Program-made: the position numbers and the translations under genes
The notes under the pieces: model-generated
Seen by the model: only the letters and a program-made list of their open reading frames with translations
The model's database searches: none
Told to the model about the DNA's origin: nothing
Assembly: GCA_013043085.1 (NCBI GenBank)
Contig: JABDOU010000386.1
Span: 1-6,981 of the forward strand
DNA length: 6,981 bases
DNA from: Acidimicrobiia bacterium
GTDB lineage: Bacteria > Actinomycetota > Acidimicrobiia > Spongiisociales > SHLN01
Direction: 5' to 3'
In this document: piece after piece, positions 4,763 through 6,981 of the stretch
How positions within the stretch are numbered: the stretch's first letter is position 1
Layout: the number at the start of each line of letters is the position of its first letter

Positions 4763-5604
4763 TCGATGGGTACCTCGACACTATGCGGACAGAGATTCAC
4801 GGGCGTCGTGACCTCGACGATGTCGTTTGTGAGATGGAAGACCATCTCTATTCGGCGGTAGAAGGTCTCCTGGCCCGCGGCCTCGAACCCGACGCTGCCC
4901 AGCGGACCACCCTGGATCGCTTTGGTGAACCCAAAGCACTCGCCGCGGTGTACGCCTCCACCAACACAGGAGGAATTGCCGTGCCAACCACAACGACCAA
5001 ACTCGCCGGAACTGCCGCCTACTTCAGCGCCGCACTCTGGATCGTCGGCCTCATCGGTTTCTGGGCCTCTGCAGTATCCCCCGATCGACCATCTAGCATC
5101 GCACCCGACGCCTTGATTCTCGACGCACAAACGATTACGTGGATGTCCTTCGCTCTTGCTTCATTGGCGGCAGGGGCGATCATGTTGTTTGTGATGGTGG
5201 GAGTCAACCAACGTCACGGAGGCCTCGGGAGTATGGGCATGGCCGGGCTCATCGTTACCGGGCTTGGCGTTCTTGCGACCCTGGTGATTTGGGCCGTTGT
5301 CTTGTGGCTCGGGATAATGGCCCTCGGACTCATCACCTTCGCCGTGGCGGTGTTGCGGCGGGGCATTGCTCCACGCCTTTGGACGATCGTGTGGGCCGGG
5401 GGCCCGGTTGTCGGTGCAACAGCTTTCCTGGCTTTGCGGTGGCTCGAGGTGGGCACCCCCGACGTTTGGGGCGACTACTGGATCGCTTCGAGCGTCGGAC
5501 TCAACACCGGCATCATCATCATGACCATCGGGCTCATCGGGCTGGGCACCTGGCTGAGAAGCGAGGAACCGGTCGATGCAGACACACCTGCTCTAGCCGT
5601 ATAG
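4744..5604 (+). CDS. HAAS domain-containing multi-pass membrane protein (PadR partner)
   Basis: A 286-residue protein read from GTG 4744, which has GAAGGGGG four nt upstream and overlaps the end of padR by 19 nt. An in-frame ATG at 4696 would overlap it by 67 nt and adds residues unlike the family. The N-terminal ~70 residues are a HAAS domain: YLDTMRTEIHGRRDLDDVV, EMEDHLYSAVEGLLARGLEPDAA and TLDRFGEPKALA, typical of proteins encoded next to short PadR regulators. About six membrane segments follow, near 88-108, 133-154, 165-185, 186-203, 213-233 and 246-270, with a short acidic tail. HAAS proteins are proposed to sense or signal at the membrane together with PadR; the transmembrane part resembles no transporter I can name. 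Probably co-transcribed and translationally coupled with padR. Confidence 0.85.
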   Translation: MARYALIDGYLDTMRTEIHGRRDLDDVVCEMEDHLYSAVEGLLARGLEPDAAQRTTLDRFGEPKALAAVYASTNTGGIAVPTTTTKLAGTAAYFSAALWIVGLIGFWASAVSPDRPSSIAPDALILDAQTITWMSFALASLAAGAIMLFVMVGVNQRHGGLGSMGMAGLIVTGLGVLATLVIWAVVLWLGIMALGLITFAVAVLRRGIAPRLWTIVWAGGPVVGATAFLALRWLEVGTPDVWGDYWIASSVGLNTGIIIMTIGLIGLGTWLRSEEPVDADTPALAV

Positions 5605-5626
5605 ATCAGCGCCGCGCCATCAGTGC

Positions 5627-5653
5627 CGAATCAAGTGGATACCACCGGATTCG
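5627..5653. terminator. Stem-loop between convergent genes, possible bidirectional terminator
   Basis: CGAATC and GATTCG form an outer 6-bp stem, and GTGG-ATA-CCAC an inner 4-bp stem, separated by a 2x2 internal loop (AA opposite CG). It lies 22 nt after the HAAS gene stop and 36 nt after the ppa stop. There is no U-tract on either side. Confidence 0.5.
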
Positions 5654-5689
5654 ACGCATGTCGTTCGTGGAAGTGCCATCCCAGCGGTT

Positions 5690-6157
5690 CTAGTCGATCC
5701 GCGCCTGCTCGATGATCGTCAGGGCGTCAGCCAGCGGCTGCCAACCGATCGTCGCAGTCTTTTTGTCCTCGAGATCCTTATACACGGCGAAGAAATGCTC
5801 TAACTCGCGGAGCATATGGGCAGGAACATCACTGAGATCCTTTGCATCGGCCCACAGCGGATCGCTGTCGGGCACACCAAGAATCTTGTGGTCGGCCAAG
5901 CCCTGGTCCTCCATCAGAAACACCCCCAACGGACGAATTCGAATCCGGCATCCCGGAAAGGTTGGCTCCGTAACAAGCGCCATGGCATCAAGCGCATCGC
6001 CGTCTGCAGCCAGCGTGTCAGGAATGAATCCGTAATCGGCCGGATATCGGGTCGCCGTGAACAGCAGCCGATCCAGATAGATCTGACCGCTCTCCTCATC
6101 CATCTCGTACTTATTCCGACTCCCTTTGGGAATCTCAACAATCATCGTGATGACCAT
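5690..6157 (-). CDS. ppa: Inorganic pyrophosphatase, family I
   Basis: A 155-residue soluble family I pyrophosphatase, which hydrolyses pyrophosphate to two phosphates and so drives biosynthetic reactions in the cytoplasm. It has EIPKGSRNKYE (8-18), LDR (28-30), YPADYGFIPDTL (38-49), the metal-binding DGDALD (52-57), MEDQGLADHKILGVP (82-96) and YKDLE (126-130). Asp52, Asp54, Asp57, Asp84, Asp89, Lys91, Tyr126 and Lys127 correspond to known active-site residues of the E. coli enzyme. Length and order resemble the mycobacterial enzyme. In the signature DGD[PE]xD, Ala55 replaces Pro/Glu, which is unusual, although all the acidic ligands remain. The ATG at 6157 gives MVITMIVEIPKG; a second ATG at 6145 would also fit, and neither has a clear ribosome binding site. 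It is a single gene, convergent with the HAAS gene and divergent from the MBOAT gene. Confidence 0.95.
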   Translation of the reverse strand: MVITMIVEIPKGSRNKYEMDEESGQIYLDRLLFTATRYPADYGFIPDTLAADGDALDAMALVTEPTFPGCRIRIRPLGVFLMEDQGLADHKILGVPDSDPLWADAKDLSDVPAHMLRELEHFFAVYKDLEDKKTATIGWQPLADALTIIEQARID

Positions 6158-6181
6158 GCAAAGAAGCTAGCCCCCCAATGG

Positions 6182-6293
6182 TTCCCCAGCGAGAGGTTCC
6201 GGAGGAACCGAAGCCGGGGGAAGGTACCGCCGTGCATCGAAGTAGAGCTCACAAGCTCGCAACCGAGCGGTATTAGGGCCGCCTACGGGCGGC
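6182..6293. other. Structured divergent intergenic region (several stem-loops)
   Basis: The 274-nt spacer between ppa and the MBOAT gene holds no gene but a cluster of inverted repeats. TTCCCC (6182-6187) pairs with GGGGAA (6217-6222) and encloses GGTTCC-GGA-GGAACC (6195-6209). GAGCT (6245-6249) pairs with AGCTC (6254-6258), while the overlapping GCTCG (6255-6259) can instead pair with CGAGC (6264-6268). GCCGCC-TACG-GGCGGC (6278-6293) has a UNCG-class tetraloop on the plus strand. No U-tract follows it. A TACACT at 6346-6351 could be a -10 box for the MBOAT gene, but no good -35 was found; if it is used, these stems lie upstream of that transcript. I do not recognise a known riboswitch. Confidence 0.5.
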
Positions 6294-6431
6294 ACATTTG
6301 CAAAAATAGTCTCGCCGACTCAGTCGTAGGTTGGCTGATTCTTTCTACACTGATGCGAGAGGAGAGACCGGGGGTGTGTCGAGCGCCTCCCGCAGGTATC
6401 AGGGCGAGACGGGGCAATACAAGGCGCAGGC

Positions 6432-6981
6432 ATGGTTTTCAACTCTCTTCAATACGCACTCTTTTTGCCGCTGGTATTTGTGCTGTATTGGACCGTCCTG
6501 CGCAAGCATCAAAACAAGCTGCTGCTGGTTGCGTCCTATGTGTTCTATGGCAGTTGGGACTGGCGATTCCTGACGCTGATCTGGATCAGCACCATTGCCG
6601 ACTACACCATCGCCCGAGCGCTCGCCCGTCAGGATGACGACAAAGCCCGGCGCCGCCTCATGCTGGGAAGCGTTGGCGTCAACCTCGGCATCCTCGGCTT
6701 CTTCAAATACTTCAACTTCTTCGCGGACTCTGCAGCCGACTTGCTCAATACGATCGGACTCGAAACGTCGCCGGCCTTCCTGGGAATCATCCTGCCCGTC
6801 GGCATCTCTTTTTATACGTTCCAAACCCTCGGGTATACGATCGATGTGTACCGTCGGGACCTGGAGCCAACGGACAACCTGCTCGACTTTGCCGTGTATG
6901 TCGCATACTTTCCGCAGCTCGTTGCAGGCCCCATCGAACGGGCAAAGCGCCTGTTGCCTCAAATTCACGCCAAAAGAGCAC
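6432..6981 (+). CDS. MBOAT family O-acyltransferase (AlgI-like), 5' part
   Basis: The frame runs off the window end; 183 N-terminal residues are visible. ATG 6432 has AAGG (6421-6424) seven nt upstream and gives the typical start MVFNSLQYALFLPLVFVLYW, the first membrane helix. Family blocks follow: NKLLLVASYVFYGSWDWRFL (28-47), STIADYTIA (53-61), NLGILGFFKYFNFF (84-97), LPVGISFYTFQTLGYTIDVYR (121-141), and FPQLVAGPIERAKRLLPQI (160-178). These match the AlgI/DltB-type membrane-bound O-acyltransferases, which move an acetyl or acyl group across the membrane to polysaccharides or cell-wall polymers. The catalytic His lies further downstream, beyond the window. AlgI-like proteins usually work with an SGNH/AlgJ- or AlgX-like partner encoded next to them, which would be expected downstream. 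The acceptor polymer cannot be told from this part. Confidence 0.93.
   Translation, partial: MVFNSLQYALFLPLVFVLYWTVLRKHQNKLLLVASYVFYGSWDWRFLTLIWISTIADYTIARALARQDDDKARRRLMLGSVGVNLGILGFFKYFNFFADSAADLLNTIGLETSPAFLGIILPVGISFYTFQTLGYTIDVYRRDLEPTDNLLDFAVYVAYFPQLVAGPIERAKRLLPQIHAKRA

Noticed and set aside
6278..6293. Known riboswitch upstream of the MBOAT gene (c-di-GMP, c-di-AMP or ZTP type)
   Set aside because: I compared the conserved cores from memory and none fits; only generic hairpins are present.
6317..6329. Exact 13-bp match GACTCAGTCGTAG with 1943-1955
   Set aside because: At 13 bp a chance match within 7 kb is not unlikely, and the flanks do not align; not taken as an attachment site or a further copy of the imuB-end repeat.
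5816..6637. 273-codon plus-strand frame crossing ppa, the spacer and the MBOAT gene
   Set aside because: It overlaps two certain genes in other frames and has no coherent domain.

Overview
The window looks like a chromosomal stretch from a moderately GC-rich actinobacterium, possibly a deep-branching or environmental lineage such as Acidimicrobiia. That placement is inferred from a perfect actinobacterial-type LexA box (TCGAAC-N4-GTTCGA) in front of an ImuA'/ImuB mutasome operon, a Mycobacterium-like family I pyrophosphatase, short or absent leaders, and terminator hairpins without U-tracts. No phage, transposase, CRISPR array, tRNA or rRNA was seen.

Layout, left to right. (1) Positions 2-1118, + strand: the 3' end of a crotonase resembling dienoyl-CoA isomerase, followed after 10 nt by a complete PlsC-type 1-acyl-glycerol-3-phosphate acyltransferase. 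This looks like a small lipid operon. (2) Positions 1119-1466: no convincing gene. (3) Positions 1467-1906, +: a DsrE-like small protein whose N-terminal strand lies in a different frame from the rest. The two parts would join if one G were added to a GGGG run. (4) Positions 1919-2226: a hairpin, a frameshifted second copy of the last ~36 codons of imuB, a 12-bp tandem duplication, and a pair of 35-bp hairpin-forming repeats, one of which contains the imuB stop codon.

(5) Positions 2220-4302, - strand: imuA'-imuB, overlapping by 68 nt, encoding accessory factors of DnaE2-dependent translesion synthesis. The promoter has -35 and -10 boxes separated by a 17-nt spacer made almost wholly of the LexA box, so this is a DNA-damage-induced operon. 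The promoter position implies that imuA' starts at a CTG codon behind a perfect AGGAGG rather than at the ATG inside the operator. (6) Positions 4387-5604, +: divergent from imuA', a PadR regulator with a strong, probably leaderless promoter, overlapping a HAAS-domain multi-pass membrane protein. PadR/HAAS pairs are a recurrent regulator-effector arrangement.

(7) Positions 5690-6157, -: inorganic pyrophosphatase, convergent with the HAAS gene across a hairpin. (8) Positions 6158-6431: a divergent intergenic region rich in inverted repeats, including two overlapping, mutually exclusive stems and a very stable UACG-loop hairpin. (9) From 6432 to the window edge, +: the N-terminal 183 residues of an MBOAT-family O-acyltransferase (AlgI-like), probably the first gene of a polysaccharide or cell-surface acylation locus.

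No wholly new system is evident. The most informative points are the SOS promoter with the implied CTG start, the decayed duplication of the imuB 3' end with its repeats, the frameshifted DsrE-like gene, and the structured ppa-MBOAT spacer.
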